A DNA stretch of 64,000 nt from Ectothiorhodospiraceae bacterium. GTDB lineage: Bacteria; Pseudomonadota; Gammaproteobacteria; HK1. A program made the position numbers and the translations under genes. Below, piece after piece: positions 9,479 to 18,456 of the stretch. The stretch's first letter is position 1. The number at the start of each line of letters is the position of its first letter. The notes beneath the pieces were generated by a model. It ran no database searches and was not told the DNA's origin. It saw only the letters and a program-made list of their open reading frames with translations. Location: positions 124,001-188,000 of the forward strand of contig JACKNM010000002.1 in assembly GCA_024234875.1 (NCBI GenBank). Reading direction: 5' to 3'.

Positions 9479-9700
9479 GTTCGCCTCCGGAGACACTCTG
9501 AGTGGTTGTGATCGCCGTGTTCTCCCAGCCCCTCGGGTGGTGCCGGCGACTGTTCCCCAGGGTCTCCGATGGTTGTCATGAATTCAATAACCCCTGGACT
9601 GAAAAGGAAAATTTAGTAATTATCCCGACAGATCGCCTTGGCAATTCGTCAATACTTGACACTGCGGTGCAGCAATCGCAGTGGATACAAGGACATCGGG
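9479..9700. promoter_or_regulatory. AT-rich divergent promoter region of the liv cluster and XRE regulator
   Basis: This 222-bp gap is distinctly A+T-richer than its surroundings, most clearly at 9580-9660. On the minus strand GATAAT (9624-9619) is a good -10 candidate for the binding-protein gene, although no strong -35 sits at standard spacing. On the plus strand TTGACA at 9656-9661 overlaps a palindrome at 9648-9660. The layout fits a regulator controlling both its own gene and the liv operon. Confidence 0.5.
9648..9660. promoter_or_regulatory. Candidate operator GTCAA-TAC-TTGAC
   Basis: A perfect 5-bp inverted repeat with a 3-nt TAC spacer lies 41 bp upstream of the regulator start and overlaps a TTGACA -35-like hexamer. 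It could be the autoregulatory site of the adjacent XRE/DUF2083 protein. A related site, TCGATACTCGA, lies inside the palindrome at 31022-31038. Confidence 0.4.
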
Positions 9701-11095
9701 ATGTCGAGAACCATCCTCGGGGCGCGGATCCGGGAACGTCGGCGAAGCATCGGCATCACCCAGGCCGAGCTCGCGCGCCGAATCGGCATCTCCGCCTCGT
9801 ATCTCAATCTCATCGAGCGCAACAAGCGGGGCATCGCCGGGCCGTTGCTGAGGCGCACGGCCGAGGCGCTCGACCTCCGACTCGACGAGCTCGACGGCGC
9901 CGCCGAGCGCCGGCTCCTGCAGACCCTGGACGAGATCGCGCTGCAACCCGACCTCCGCGCCCTCGGCGTCGAGTCGGCGCATGCAGGCGAGCTCATCGGT
10001 CGCTTCCCCGGATGGGCACGTGCACTCGTCGCGCTGGCGCGGTCCGAGCGCGAGGCCACCGCAACCGCGCGTGCCCTCGCCGACCGCCTGGCGCACGACC
10101 CCTTCCTCGGCGAGACCGTGCACCGGATGCTCACCCGGATCGCGGCAGTGCGCTCGGCGGCCGAGATTCTGGTGGACTTCCCCGACATCGCCGTCGAGCG
10201 CCGTGAGCGCTTTCACCGCATCATCTCCGAGGAGAGTCGCGAGCTCTCCGACGTCGGCGAGGCGTTGGCCGCGTTCTTCGCAAAGGTCGGGGAGAGCGAC
10301 CGCACCCTGACCCCTCTCGACGAGGTCGAGGCACTGTTCGAGGCGAACGACAACCACTTCGCGGCGATCGAGGAAGCGGCCGAGGCATTGCAGCCGGCGA
10401 TGCGCGATGGCGATCCCACGCCGCGGCCGGAACGCGCCGACCGCGTGGCGCGCGAGCAAATGGCGTCGTTGGTCGAATCGATCGTGGCGCAGAGCGCACA
10501 GGTCGAGACCGCCGCCGGCGAGGCGCGCGCGAGCATCGCCCTGCTCGGCTACGCGGCCGATGCGCTCCTCGCTCCGATGGCGTCGTTCGCGCCACGCGCT
10601 CGGGCCCTCGGCTACGACGTCGAGGCGCTCGCCGCGGCCTACTCGCTCGGCATGTCGACGGTCTGCGAGCGCCTTGCGGCGCTGCCGAGGACGGACCGGA
10701 CACCACGCTTCGGATACCTGTGCGTCAACGCCGCCGGCTCCATCGTCCGCATCCGCTCGCTACCCGGATTGCTCGCGCCACGCCACGCGTCCGCCTGCCC
10801 GTTGTGGGTCCTGTATCGGGCGCAGCAGTCGCCCGAGGCGGTCATTCGTCAGCGCGCCCTGTTCCCCTCCGGGGCGCGTTTCGTGTTCCTCGCCCGCGCG
10901 CGAAACACCGGGCTCACGGGGTTCGGCAAGCCACGTCACTACCTGACCGACATGCTCGCGCTGAGCGAGGACGACTCGACCCTCACCGTCTACGCACCGG
11001 ACGCCGGGGTGCAGGTAGAGGAAGTCGGGCCGGCCTGTCGGATCTGTCCGCGCCGCGGCTGCCAGCACCGCGTCGCCGACCCCATCGCCGGATAG
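9701..11095 (+). CDS. XRE-family short-chain-acyl-type transcriptional regulator with DUF2083
   Basis: A 464-residue regulator. Residues 5-60 form an XRE helix-turn-helix (ITQAELARRIGISASYLNLIERNKR). A long helical middle follows, and the C-terminal DUF2083-type region ends with the Cys cluster CRICPRRGC. This matches the ScfR/RamB/PrpR/PccR group, known to sense short-chain acyl-CoAs or related metabolites and control acetate, propionate or glyoxylate genes. ATG 9701 is chosen because the HTH begins immediately after it and AAGGA lies upstream; an upstream in-frame start at 9638 would put the operator-like palindrome inside the gene. It probably regulates the divergent liv operon, itself, or the downstream sensor genes. 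Confidence 0.82.
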   Translation: MSRTILGARIRERRRSIGITQAELARRIGISASYLNLIERNKRGIAGPLLRRTAEALDLRLDELDGAAERRLLQTLDEIALQPDLRALGVESAHAGELIGRFPGWARALVALARSEREATATARALADRLAHDPFLGETVHRMLTRIAAVRSAAEILVDFPDIAVERRERFHRIISEESRELSDVGEALAAFFAKVGESDRTLTPLDEVEALFEANDNHFAAIEEAAEALQPAMRDGDPTPRPERADRVAREQMASLVESIVAQSAQVETAAGEARASIALLGYAADALLAPMASFAPRARALGYDVEALAAAYSLGMSTVCERLAALPRTDRTPRFGYLCVNAAGSIVRIRSLPGLLAPRHASACPLWVLYRAQQSPEAVIRQRALFPSGARFVFLARARNTGLTGFGKPRHYLTDMLALSEDDSTLTVYAPDAGVQVEEVGPACRICPRRGCQHRVADPIAG

Positions 11096-11133
11096 GGGAT
11101 GAGGCACCGCAGCATGCGCTTTCCGGTCAACCT

Positions 11134-11139
11134 GATAAT
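11134..11139 (+). promoter_or_regulatory. Possible -10 element upstream of the receiver gene
   Basis: GATAAT lies 57 bp before the receiver start in the 100-bp gap after the XRE gene. No convincing -35 sits at 16-18 bp spacing, so an activator-dependent promoter, or none, is possible. Confidence 0.3.
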
Positions 11140-11195
11140 CTGCGTGGCCGGCCCGACACCGAGCGGGCGTATCAATCGGACGAGCCATCGCTCTC

Positions 11196-11573
11196 ATGAC
11201 GAAGCGCGTTCTCCTGGCCGAGGATGAGCCGAACATCGTCGAGTCCCTGACGTTCCTGCTCGAGCGCGCGGGATTCGTGGTCGAGTCCGAGATGAGCGGG
11301 CGCGCTGCGCTCGAGGCCGCGATCGCCGAGCCACCGGACGTGATGATCCTCGACGTGATGCTTCCCGAGCTGGACGGGCTGGAGATCCTGCGGCGAATGC
11401 GCGCCGACCCTCGGTCGGCCGACACCCCGGTGCTGATGCTCACCGCGAAGGGACAGCGCGAGGACCGCGAGACGGCACTGGGCAGCGGCGCCGACATGTT
11501 CATCACCAAGCCGTTCTCCAACGCCGAGGTGATTGCGGCGGTCGAGCGCCTGGCCGGCGGGCGACAGCGATGA
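11196..11573 (+). CDS. Single-domain response regulator (receiver only)
   Basis: A 125-residue CheY-like receiver with no output domain. The acidic pair is at E9/D10, the phosphoacceptor is Asp53 in LDVMLPELDG, the switch Thr is Thr83 in MLTAKG and the conserved Lys is Lys105 in TKPF. It is the first gene of a three-gene unit: the next gene overlaps it by 4 bp (ATGA) and the symporter kinase follows. It is the obvious phosphoryl partner of that kinase. With no DNA-binding domain it must act through protein contact or a further relay. Confidence 0.9.
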   Translation: MTKRVLLAEDEPNIVESLTFLLERAGFVVESEMSGRAALEAAIAEPPDVMILDVMLPELDGLEILRRMRADPRSADTPVLMLTAKGQREDRETALGSGADMFITKPFSNAEVIAAVERLAGGRQR

Positions 11574-11869
11574 GCGCGTGGTGGCGCCACCGGCGGCCAC
11601 GACCGCCACTCGACCATCGCAGAATCCGCGACCGCGCGCTGATCCTTCCGATCGTCGGCCTGTTGCTTCTCATGCCGCCCATCGCCGGCGCGTTCCAGAT
11701 CGACCTGCGCCTGGCCGGTGTGCCCTTCACCGCGGTCTATCTGTTCGTGGTGTGGGCGGCACTGATCGCCGGCGCTGCGGTGCTCACGCCGAGCTTGTCG
11801 GCGCTCGCCGAGGAGCCATGGCGTGTCGATGCGCCACGCGCCGGTGAGGGCTCCGACGCCGAGGTCTGA
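11570..11869 (+). CDS. Small two-helix membrane protein linking receiver and sensor kinase
   Basis: A 99-residue protein with a basic N-terminus (about 22 residues with many Arg and His), two hydrophobic segments near residues 24-42 and 52-72, and an acidic tail. The ATG overlaps the receiver stop by 4 bp and its stop overlaps the kinase start by 1 bp (TGATG), so it belongs to the unit. Two-segment small proteins next to SLC5-type symporters or symporter kinases may act as accessory subunits; this is inferred from position and topology. I do not recognise a named family with certainty. Confidence 0.75.
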   Translation: MSAWWRHRRPRPPLDHRRIRDRALILPIVGLLLLMPPIAGAFQIDLRLAGVPFTAVYLFVVWAALIAGAAVLTPSLSALAEEPWRVDAPRAGEGSDAEV

Positions 11870-14565
11870 TGCTCTCTGTCGACCTGCTCCTGCTGGTGTG
11901 CCTCGGCTACGTGGCGGTGCTGTTCGCGCTCGCCTTCTACATCGATCGGCGGGCGCGTCAAGGGCGCATCAACTGGCTACGGTCGCCGATCGTCTTCACG
12001 CTCTCGATCTCGGTCTACTGCACCTCGTGGACGTTCTACGGCGCAGTCGGGTCGGCGGCCCGCAACGGCCTGGAGTTCATCACCATCTATCTCGGGCCGA
12101 CGCTGGTCTTCGTCGGCTGGTGGTGGCTGCTGCGCAAGCTCGTCCGGGTCGGTCGGGTGCACCGCATCACCTCGATCGCGGACCTCATCTCCTCGCGTTA
12201 CGGCAAGAGCTCGAGCCTCGCGGTGGTGGTCACCTTGCTGGCAGTGACCGCGACCACGCCGTACATCGCGCTGCAGCTCCAGTCGGTCACCCGTAGCTAC
12301 CAGGTGATCGTCGGCGAGGCCGACGCCAACACCACCGCGCTCACCATCGCAGCCGGCATGGCGCTGTTCACGATCCTGTTCGGGACCCGCAACCTCGATG
12401 CCAACGAGCGTCACCACGGCGTCGTCGCCGCCATCGCGGTCGAGGCGATCGTCAAGCTGGTCGCGCTGATCGCGGTGGGCGTGTTCGCGGTCTTCTGGCT
12501 CGGTGGCGGCGTGCGCTCGGTGTTCGAGAGCGTCCCTGTCGCCGCCGTCCACGGCGGTGCGCAGATGTTCGACGGCCGCTGGGCGGCGCTCACCTTCCTC
12601 TCCGCCACCGCCATCATCTGCCTGCCACGCCAGTTCCAGGTGACGGTGGTCGAGAATGTCGACGAGCGTCACCTCGGCACCGCGTCGTGGATGTTCCCGC
12701 TCTACCTGTTCGGCATGTGCCTGTTCGTGATGCCGATCGCGCTCGTCGGGCTGGCGGTCCTGCCGGCGGGGTCGAACCCGGACCTCTTCGTGCTCACCCT
12801 TCCGCTGCACCACGGGCGCCACGAGCTCGCGCTCCTCGCCTTCCTCGGCGGATTCTCCTCGGCGACGTCGATGGTCATCGTGGCCGCCATCGCGGTCTCG
12901 ACCATGGTGTCGAACCACATCGTGATGCCGGTGGCGCTCAACTTCCTGTCCAGCGGACGCGAGGTGAGCGGCGACGTACGCAAGCTCGTGCTGACCTCGC
13001 GGCGAGTGAGCATCGGTCTGGTGCTGGGACTCGGGTTCCTGTATTTCCGGCTGAGCGGGGGCTCCGATGCACTGGCCGCGATCGGTCTGATCGCCTTCGT
13101 CGGCGTGGCCCAGTTCCTGCCGAGCCTGCTCGGCGCCATCTTCTGGCGCGGTGCGACCGGCAGCGGTGCCCTCGCCGGGCTCGTGGTCGGATTCGTGCTC
13201 TGGGCCTACACCCTGTTCCTGCCGAGCTTCGCCGGCGAGCTCGCCGGCGGAGCGGACTTGCTCGCTCACGGGCCACTCGGGCTCACGGCCCTGCGCCCGC
13301 AGGCGCTGCTCGGTCTGACCGGGCTCGATCCCCTGGTGCACGCCCTGGTGTGCAGCCTCGGCGCCAACGTGCTGGTGTTCCTGGTGGTATCGGTCGCGAG
13401 CGAGCCGAAGCCATTGGAGCGGCTCCAGGGTGCCCTGTTCGTCGACGTCTTCCGCAGCACTCCCGGCGAGCCGCCACGGTTCGTCGAGGGGCAGGCGACA
13501 TCGGAGGACCTCTTCGTCCTCGCGCAGCGAATCCTGGGCACGGACCCGGCCCGAAGTCTGTTCGACGAGATGGCCCGTGAGCAGGGAGCCTCGGGCCTGC
13601 CGGCGCCGAGCGACGCGGTGATCGCGCGGCTCGAGCGCGAGCTGACCGGCTCCATCGGCGCCGCCTCGGCCCACGCCATGGTCAGCCGCATCGCCGGCCG
13701 GGAACGGCCCGCGCTGAACGAGCTCATCGACATCGCCGACGAGACCCAGCGCCTGATCGAGACCTCGCGCCAGCTGTCGGAGAAGTCCGCCGAGCTCGAG
13801 CTCGCGGCGAGTCAGCTCCGCCAGGCCAACGAGCGGCTGCGTACCCTCGACGCGCAGAAGGACGAGTTCCTGAGCCAGGTGAGCCACGAGCTGCGGACAC
13901 CGATGACCTCGATCCGCTCGTTCTCCGAGATCCTGCTCGGCGAGAACGGGGTGTCGGAGCAGGAGCGGCACCGGTTCGTCGCCATCATCCACGACGAGAG
14001 CCTCCGGCTCACGCGGTTGCTCGACGAGATCCTCGACATCAGCCGGCTCGAGGCGGGGTCGGTCGACCTCCCACTCGAGCCGGTGGACGCCCAGCAGGTC
14101 ATCGACGCCGCGCTCGGTACCGTCTCCGGTCTCCTGCGCTCGCGTGGGGTCGCGCTACGTTGCACGCCCCTGCCCGCGGGGACCATGGTGCGCGCCAATG
14201 GTGACCGTCTGCGCCAGGCACTGATCAACCTGCTGTCGAACGCGGTCAAGTACAACGCCGCGCCGCATCCCGAGATTCGCGTCCACGCGGCGCTCGGACC
14301 GGCACATCTCGACATCGACGTGATCGACAACGGCGGCGGTGTGACCCCGGAGGAGGCGACGACGGTGTTCGAGAAGTTCAATCGCGGCCGGCGCGGAGAC
14401 CGCGATCAGGGCGCCGGCCTCGGCCTACCGATCAGCCGCGCGATCATGCGCACGATGTCCGGCGACCTCACGGTGGAGTTCGCACCCGACCGAACGAGCT
14501 TCTTTCGATTGCGGCTCGCCCGGGCCGTCGTCGCGACCGGAACCGCCGCGGCCTCGACTCATTGA
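11869..14565 (+). CDS. Sodium/solute-symporter-domain sensor histidine kinase
   Basis: An 898-residue sensor. Residues 1-500 form an SLC5-type sodium:solute symporter domain with about 12-13 membrane segments (for example the CTSWTFYGAVG region near residue 45 and FSSATSMVIVAAIAVSTM near 325). A linker and a coiled coil near residues 625-660 follow. The HisKA domain has His673 in SQVSHELRTP. The HATPase domain shows NLLSNAVKYN, DNGGG and GAGLGLP. Such proteins (the CbrA and CrbS classes) sense or transport amino acids or short carboxylates and signal to a response regulator. No PAS motif is obvious. The probable partner is the receiver two genes upstream. The 3' end overlaps the convergent M20 gene by 7 bp. 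Confidence 0.9.
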   Translation: MLSVDLLLLVCLGYVAVLFALAFYIDRRARQGRINWLRSPIVFTLSISVYCTSWTFYGAVGSAARNGLEFITIYLGPTLVFVGWWWLLRKLVRVGRVHRITSIADLISSRYGKSSSLAVVVTLLAVTATTPYIALQLQSVTRSYQVIVGEADANTTALTIAAGMALFTILFGTRNLDANERHHGVVAAIAVEAIVKLVALIAVGVFAVFWLGGGVRSVFESVPVAAVHGGAQMFDGRWAALTFLSATAIICLPRQFQVTVVENVDERHLGTASWMFPLYLFGMCLFVMPIALVGLAVLPAGSNPDLFVLTLPLHHGRHELALLAFLGGFSSATSMVIVAAIAVSTMVSNHIVMPVALNFLSSGREVSGDVRKLVLTSRRVSIGLVLGLGFLYFRLSGGSDALAAIGLIAFVGVAQFLPSLLGAIFWRGATGSGALAGLVVGFVLWAYTLFLPSFAGELAGGADLLAHGPLGLTALRPQALLGLTGLDPLVHALVCSLGANVLVFLVVSVASEPKPLERLQGALFVDVFRSTPGEPPRFVEGQATSEDLFVLAQRILGTDPARSLFDEMAREQGASGLPAPSDAVIARLERELTGSIGAASAHAMVSRIAGRERPALNELIDIADETQRLIETSRQLSEKSAELELAASQLRQANERLRTLDAQKDEFLSQVSHELRTPMTSIRSFSEILLGENGVSEQERHRFVAIIHDESLRLTRLLDEILDISRLEAGSVDLPLEPVDAQQVIDAALGTVSGLLRSRGVALRCTPLPAGTMVRANGDRLRQALINLLSNAVKYNAAPHPEIRVHAALGPAHLDIDVIDNGGGVTPEEATTVFEKFNRGRRGDRDQGAGLGLPISRAIMRTMSGDLTVEFAPDRTSFFRLRLARAVVATGTAAASTH

Positions 14566-15995
14566 GCTCGAGCGGGCGGTGTGCGGTCGTGCGCGCGACG
14601 ATGGCGCGCATAGGCCTCGACCGGCTGCTCGCCGACCGCTCGTAACAGGTCGACCCAGGCGCTCAATCCCTCGCGGAGCGCGGACAGCCGAATGAACTCG
14701 TTCGGCGCGTGGAAGTCCTCGTCGGCGGTCGAGAACGAGAACATCACGGTATCCAGGCCCAGCGTGCGATGCGCGAGCACCGCGAGCGGGAGGGTGGCAC
14801 CGATGCGCACCCGGAGCGGCACCCGGCCCGCGCTTCGCCCGACGGCGTGCTCGACCGCGGTGAGCAATGGATGCTCCGGCGGCACCGAGTAGGCCGACGA
14901 GCCACCGCGCTCGCCGGCGAACGCAATCGTCACCCCCGGCGGGCAGGCCGCCTCGAGATGACGGCGGACCGCGGCGGCCGCGCGCTCCGGCGTCTGCCCC
15001 GGGGCGAGGCGCATGGTGAGCTTGGCGTGTGCCTCGCAGGGGATGGCGGTCTTGCTACCGGGGCCGGTGTACCCGCCCCACATCCCGTTCACCTCGATGG
15101 TCGGGCGCAGCCACAACCGCTCGAGGACGCCGAAGCCCGGCTCACCGGCGGCGACCGCACCGTTCGCCGCCGCGAAGCCGTCGGCGTCGAAGGGGATCGC
15201 GGCCAGGGCGGCGCGCGTGTCGGCGTCGATCGCCTCGACGTCGTCGAGGAAGCCGGCCACCGCGATCTTGCCGTCGCGATGGTGCAGCGAGGCGACGAGT
15301 GCCGCCATCACGTGCAACGCGTTGGCGACCGCGCCGCCGTAGCGGCCGGAGTGCAGATCCTTGCCGGCGGTGTGGACCGAGAGCTCGAAGCCGGCATTGC
15401 CGCGCATGCCGACGTTGACCGTCGCCAGATCGGCGCGCCAACGGGCGCCATCGGCCGACAGCACCGCATCGGCGGCGAGGAGCTCGCGGTGGGCCGCACA
15501 GATCGCTTCCAGGGTGGCGCTGCCGAGCTCCTCCTCACCCTCGATCAGCAGCTTGACGTTGATCGGGATGGCGCCTTCGACCGCCAGGAAGGCGCCGAGC
15601 GCCTCGAGCGCGAGGCTCAACGGCCCCTTGTCGTCCGAGGCACCGCGACAGTGCAGGCGCCCGTCCCGCTCCGTCGGCTCGAACGGCGGGCTGACCCAAC
15701 GCTCGAGTGGGTCCGGGGGCTGCACGTCGTAATGCCCGTAGACGAGGAGCGTCGGTCGACCGGGTGCATGCAGCCAGTCGGCGTAGACCGCCGGGTGCCC
15801 TCCCGCAGCGATGGTGCGCACGTGCTCGAAGCCGGCCGCGGTGAGGCGCTCGACGAGCAGCGCTCGCGCATCGGCCATGCCGCGGGCGTATGCCGGGTCG
15901 GTGCTGACCGAGGGCAGGCGAAGAAACGCGTGGAGGCGCTCGAGAAAGGCGGGGTAGGTGGCCTCGAGATGGGCTCGTACCCGGTCCACGCTCAT
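14559..15995 (-). CDS. M20-family dipeptidase/metallopeptidase
   Basis: A 478-residue zinc hydrolase, the full length for M20 dipeptidases. Metal and catalytic motifs are visible in order: VYGHYDVQP, RGASDDKGPL, IEGEEELGS and the late FSTADEDFHAPNEF segment. The dimerisation domain sits between. The ATG at 15995 overlaps the SDR stop by 4 bp. It is the last gene of the creatininase-KPR-SDR-M20 unit and would cleave a dipeptide, acylated amino acid or carbamoyl compound. Cytoplasmic; no signal peptide. The last 7 bp overlap the convergent kinase gene. Confidence 0.87.
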   Translation of the reverse strand: MSVDRVRAHLEATYPAFLERLHAFLRLPSVSTDPAYARGMADARALLVERLTAAGFEHVRTIAAGGHPAVYADWLHAPGRPTLLVYGHYDVQPPDPLERWVSPPFEPTERDGRLHCRGASDDKGPLSLALEALGAFLAVEGAIPINVKLLIEGEEELGSATLEAICAAHRELLAADAVLSADGARWRADLATVNVGMRGNAGFELSVHTAGKDLHSGRYGGAVANALHVMAALVASLHHRDGKIAVAGFLDDVEAIDADTRAALAAIPFDADGFAAANGAVAAGEPGFGVLERLWLRPTIEVNGMWGGYTGPGSKTAIPCEAHAKLTMRLAPGQTPERAAAAVRRHLEAACPPGVTIAFAGERGGSSAYSVPPEHPLLTAVEHAVGRSAGRVPLRVRIGATLPLAVLAHRTLGLDTVMFSFSTADEDFHAPNEFIRLSALREGLSAWVDLLRAVGEQPVEAYARHRRAHDRTPPARAQ

Positions 15996-16747
15996 GCACG
16001 CCCGCCGTCGACCGAGAGCACCTGCCCGCTGATCCACCCGGCGGCGTCGCTGGCGAGGAAGAGGACGGCGGCCGCGATGTCCTCGGCCCGCCCCAGGCGG
16101 CGGGTGTAGATCGACTCCACCAGCCGGCGCTGACCTTCCTCTCCGTAGCGTTCCCACTGCCGGATGGAGGTGGGATTGGAGGGCACGAAGCCGGGCGCCA
16201 CCGCGTTGACCGTCACCCCGTGCGGACCCAGCTCGAGCGCGAGCTGGCGGGTCAGCCCGACCACCGCGTGCTTGGCGGCGGTGTAGGCCTGGATCCCGGT
16301 GAGGCTCGGGCGCAGGCCGGCGCCCGAGGCGACGTTCACGATGCGCCCACGCCCCGCTGCGCGCATCGCCGGCGCCACGCCTTGCGCGAGCCAGAACGCG
16401 GCATCGACGTTGGCGCCGAAGATGGCGCGCCACTGCGGCTCGGTCACCGCGTCGAGCGGACGCCCCTCCTGACCGCAGACACCGCCGGCGGCATTCGCGA
16501 GCACGTCGATACGCCCCTCGGTCGCGAGCACCGTCTCGATCAGGGTGATCGCCTGCGCGCGGTCGGCGAGGTCGACCTCGTGCGCCGGCATGCCCAATGC
16601 CGCGCTCGCGCTGGCGAGCCCCTCGGCGTCGCGGTCGACGAGGTGGACGCGGGCACCGGCCTCGCCGAAGCCGATCGCGATCGCGCGGCCGATACCCTGG
16701 GCCGCGCCGGTGACGAGGACCACGCGGTCGTCGAATCTCAACTGCAC
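15992..16747 (-). CDS. Short-chain dehydrogenase/reductase (SDR)
   Basis: A 251-residue classical SDR. The NAD(P) motif is TGAAQGIGRA, the NAAG motif is ANAAGG, the catalytic residues are Ser in NVASGAG and Tyr/Lys in YTAAKHA, and the C-terminus is GQVLSVDGGRA. The acidic residue after strand 2 (LVDRD) favours NAD. The GTG at 16747 overlaps the upstream gene by 10 bp and the stop overlaps the M20 start by 4 bp. Substrate unknown; it probably oxidises an alcohol intermediate of the same pathway. Confidence 0.88.
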   Translation of the reverse strand: MQLRFDDRVVLVTGAAQGIGRAIAIGFGEAGARVHLVDRDAEGLASASAALGMPAHEVDLADRAQAITLIETVLATEGRIDVLANAAGGVCGQEGRPLDAVTEPQWRAIFGANVDAAFWLAQGVAPAMRAAGRGRIVNVASGAGLRPSLTGIQAYTAAKHAVVGLTRQLALELGPHGVTVNAVAPGFVPSNPTSIRQWERYGEEGQRRLVESIYTRRLGRAEDIAAAVLFLASDAAGWISGQVLSVDGGRA

Positions 16748-17757
16748 CGTCGTGCGAGCTCCATGAAGGTGTCGAGACTGCGGGCGCGACGCCCGGTCTC
16801 GACGTCGTGGATGAGGTCGACCAGGGCACTCATCGCCGGGGTCGGGATGCCGGCCTCCCGCGCCAGCTCGACCACGATCCCCACCTGGGCGTCGACCTCC
16901 GTGGTGCGCCGTCGGACTGCGAGGTCACGCCAGATACCGGAGTGGGTCTTGGCACTGTGCCGGTTGAACTCCGCGAGCGCGTCGATGCTCGCGAGCGCGG
17001 CAGACTCCGGCGCGCCCGGCGCGAAGGCGTCCGGCTCGTAGCCATTGAAGCCCCGCGGATGAACCCCGCGCGACGCCGCCAGCGCCATCACCTCGCGGGC
17101 GAGGGCGATGAACACCGGCGCACGTCGAGGATCGGCGAAGTTGTCGGCCATCGAGTCGTCGTTGAGCGCGGTGGCGAACAGCATCGCGCCGTAGCCGAGC
17201 TTGCCGTACAGATAACCCCAGATGTCGTCGGTGAGAACCGCGTCGGGCTCGAACAACGACAGCAGCCGATGCATCTCGAGGGTCCGGTCGCGGGTTCGGC
17301 CGTCGATCTCGCCGACCACCACCGCACCACGGTTGCCGAACAGGATCCGCCCCGGCCCGTGCCAGTCGGCACCGAAGTTCACGAACGCACCCATGGTGCG
17401 CTCGGCCCCGACGATGCGGGCGATCTCGAGCTCGTTCAGCCCGTTCTGGGCCGAGAGCACGAAGCCGTCGGACGCGAGATGCGGCAGCAGCCGACGCGTC
17501 GCATCACCGGTCGCCTGGGCCTTCACCGCGAGGATGATCCGCGAGTAGGTCCCGGTCAGCTCGTCGGGCGTGCTCGCGGGGATCACCTGGGTGAAGGCCT
17601 CCACCGGCCCCTCGATCGCGAGGCCGGTCGTGCGGCACGCCGCCACGTGCTCGGCGACGACGTCCACCAGGTGCACGTCGACCCCGGCGCGAGCGAGGTA
17701 GGCACCGATGGTGCCCCCGATGGCGCCGGCGCCCCAGATCAGGATTGGTTCGGCCAT
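16738..17757 (-). CDS. Ketopantoate reductase (PanE/ApbA)-like oxidoreductase
   Basis: A 339-residue two-domain NAD(P) enzyme. The N-terminal Rossmann motif is WGAGAIGGTIG, followed by the ILAVKAQ segment and the Gln-Asn-Gly (SAQNGLNE) region near residue 105. The C-terminal helical domain carries a KLGYGAML segment with the conserved Lys. The protein is about 35 residues longer than PanE. The setting suggests a catabolic 2-hydroxyacid dehydrogenase rather than pantothenate synthesis. The ATG follows GGAGGGACC. It overlaps creatininase by 19 bp upstream and SDR by 10 bp downstream. Confidence 0.8.
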   Translation of the reverse strand: MAEPILIWGAGAIGGTIGAYLARAGVDVHLVDVVAEHVAACRTTGLAIEGPVEAFTQVIPASTPDELTGTYSRIILAVKAQATGDATRRLLPHLASDGFVLSAQNGLNELEIARIVGAERTMGAFVNFGADWHGPGRILFGNRGAVVVGEIDGRTRDRTLEMHRLLSLFEPDAVLTDDIWGYLYGKLGYGAMLFATALNDDSMADNFADPRRAPVFIALAREVMALAASRGVHPRGFNGYEPDAFAPGAPESAALASIDALAEFNRHSAKTHSGIWRDLAVRRRTTEVDAQVGIVVELAREAGIPTPAMSALVDLIHDVETGRRARSLDTFMELARRCS

Positions 17758-18449
17758 GGTCCCTCCAGAGCTTCACGGGTCTCGGCCACCCCGGCGGCCC
17801 ATACCCTTGCCATCTCCTCGTCGGACTTGGCCCACGCACCGCCGAAGTTGCCGTCGCCCACGAGCGCGCGCACGCGCTCCGGCGAGCCGGCACGCAGCGC
17901 CGCCATGTCCACCATCGGCTTGACGCCCTCCGGCGCCGGGGCGCTGGCGAGCCGGGTCCAGGGGAAGTTCTCCATCCAGCTCCCGTGCGACCCCACCGGA
18001 TCGACCGCGCTCACCGCCGCCCAGGTCGCCGGCGCGTTCCACCAGTTGTGCAGTCGGACGCACATCTCCGGCCACTCGCACATCAGCTCCTGTGCGAGCG
18101 CACCGACCGGCGCGTTGCCGCCGTGGCCGTTGACCATCAACACGCGGCGAAAGCCACTGCGACGCATCGAGGCGAGCAGGTCGCGCACCACCGCCAGCAG
18201 GGTCTCCACCCGCAACGAGACGCTGCCGGGGAAGGCCTGGAAGTAAGGCGCGACGCCGAACGGCACCGCGGGGTAGACCGGCACCCCGAGGGGCTCGGCT
18301 GCCTCCACCGCGACCCGCTCGGCGAGTATGGCGTCGACGCACAGGGAAAGCTGGGCGTGCTGCTCGGTGGATCCGATCGGCAGCACGCAGCGGTCGTCAC
18401 GTTCCAGGTAGCGTTCGACCTGCATCCAGTTCATGTCGGCGATGCGCAA
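17739..18449 (-). CDS. Creatininase-family amidohydrolase
   Basis: A 236-residue protein matching the creatininase/FAPy-deformylase family. Metal-ligand motifs are GSTEQHAQ near residue 27, a central Asp (CVDAILAE) and the hallmark NGHGGNAP near residue 105; HGSWMENFPWTR follows. The family opens cyclic amides (creatinine) or hydrolyses formamides. It is the first gene of a tight four-gene unit (creatininase, KPR-like, SDR, M20). The start is TTG at 18449, supported by AAGGAGGAA 7 nt upstream; the first ATG (18434) would be too far from that site. Confidence 0.85.
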   Translation of the reverse strand: MRIADMNWMQVERYLERDDRCVLPIGSTEQHAQLSLCVDAILAERVAVEAAEPLGVPVYPAVPFGVAPYFQAFPGSVSLRVETLLAVVRDLLASMRRSGFRRVLMVNGHGGNAPVGALAQELMCEWPEMCVRLHNWWNAPATWAAVSAVDPVGSHGSWMENFPWTRLASAPAPEGVKPMVDMAALRAGSPERVRALVGDGNFGGAWAKSDEEMARVWAAGVAETREALEGPWPNQS

Positions 18450-18456
18450 CGGTCGG

